In this document: piece by piece, positions 31,454-33,821 of the stretch
Layout: each line of letters starts with the position of its first letter
Numbering within the stretch: the first letter of the stretch is position 1
Assembly (NCBI RefSeq): GCF_016612995.1
Contig: NZ_JAEOAH010000051.1
Span: 1-33,821 of the forward strand
Origin: Viridibacillus soli
GTDB taxonomy: Bacteria > Bacillota > Bacilli > Bacillales_A > Planococcaceae
Length of the DNA: 33,821 bases
Direction of reading: 5' to 3'
The notes under the pieces: generated by a model
What the model was told of the DNA's origin: nothing
What the model saw: the letters and a program-made list of their open reading frames with translations, nothing else
Databases searched by the model: none
Position numbers and translations under genes: made by a program

Positions 31454-31481
31454 ACAATCTAAAAATAAAAAACATAGTATA
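31454..31481 (+). promoter_or_regulatory. Sigma-K-type promoter of the collagen-like gene
   Basis: AC (31454-31455), a 17-bp gap, then CATAGTATA (31473-31481), fitting the sigma-K consensus AC..CATA-n3-TA exactly. It predicts transcription from about 31489 in the late mother cell, about 40 nt before the ATG, consistent with an outer spore-layer protein. Confidence 0.7.
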
Positions 31482-31506
31482 ACGAGACTTTGATTTTTAA
31501 AGTTAA

Positions 31507-33821
<2,315 letters not shown>

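Overview
The window looks like a chromosomal segment of a low-GC, spore-forming member of the Bacillaceae/Planococcaceae; Lysinibacillus is my best guess. The reasons are strong AT bias, AGGAGG-type ribosome sites with many TTG/GTG starts, a complete tricistronic ger germinant-receptor operon, a collagen-like spore-surface gene behind a sigma-K-type promoter, a YndJ/DUF4166 operon and many decayed IS elements. The genus is inferred from protein style. No rRNA, tRNA or CRISPR array was seen.

Layout. 1-2.4 kb: a decayed IS1182-type transposase and a membrane-anchored beta-lactamase-fold serine hydrolase. 2.5-5.5 kb: a C45-type N-terminal-nucleophile hydrolase, its likely MerR/BmrR-type regulator immediately upstream with a textbook 19-bp-spacer MerR promoter between them, and a GNAT acetyltransferase. 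5.8-9.8 kb: a histidine kinase/response regulator pair divergent from a DUF418 membrane protein (compare B. subtilis yrkO-yrkPQ), with 11-bp-phased direct repeats in the shared promoter region, a 66-aa membrane protein and a strong terminator.

9.84-13.52 kb: nested mobile DNA. The outer element has ends beginning GGCTCTGTTTAA, an imperfect 8-bp target duplication and an IS1595-like transposase fragment. Inside it sits a 3.09-kb segment with perfect 14-bp terminal inverted repeats and a perfect 9-bp target duplication. That segment carries an IS4-type transposase pseudogene plus cargo: padR, DUF1700, a truncated DUF4097 gene, a small membrane-protein gene, and two broken short genes that resemble class III lanthipeptide precursors.

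13.5-14.7 kb is a graveyard of gene fragments (VOC, HAD, LysE) with one copy of a ~175-bp palindromic intergenic repeat; the second copy lies at 30.4 kb beside another HAD fragment. 14.7-22 kb: a secreted NlpC/P60-like (YiiX-type) hydrolase with a membrane-anchored partner, a LysE exporter, a GNAT enzyme, a 5 x 21-bp iteron-like array, a frameshifted DUF4030-like gene, an MFS efflux-type transporter behind an RNA leader that may sequester its ribosome site, and a lipoprotein. 22.3-26.1 kb: gerB-gerA-gerC, with two very small ORFs upstream and a fragment of one of them downstream. 27.2-30.3 kb: SRPBCC/DoxX-like, DUF4166 and YndJ genes in one operon, followed by fragments of similar genes. 31.5 kb to the right end: the 5' part of a collagen-like gene with an NTTRR-F1-type N-domain and about 200 Gly-X-Thr triplets, cut by the window edge.
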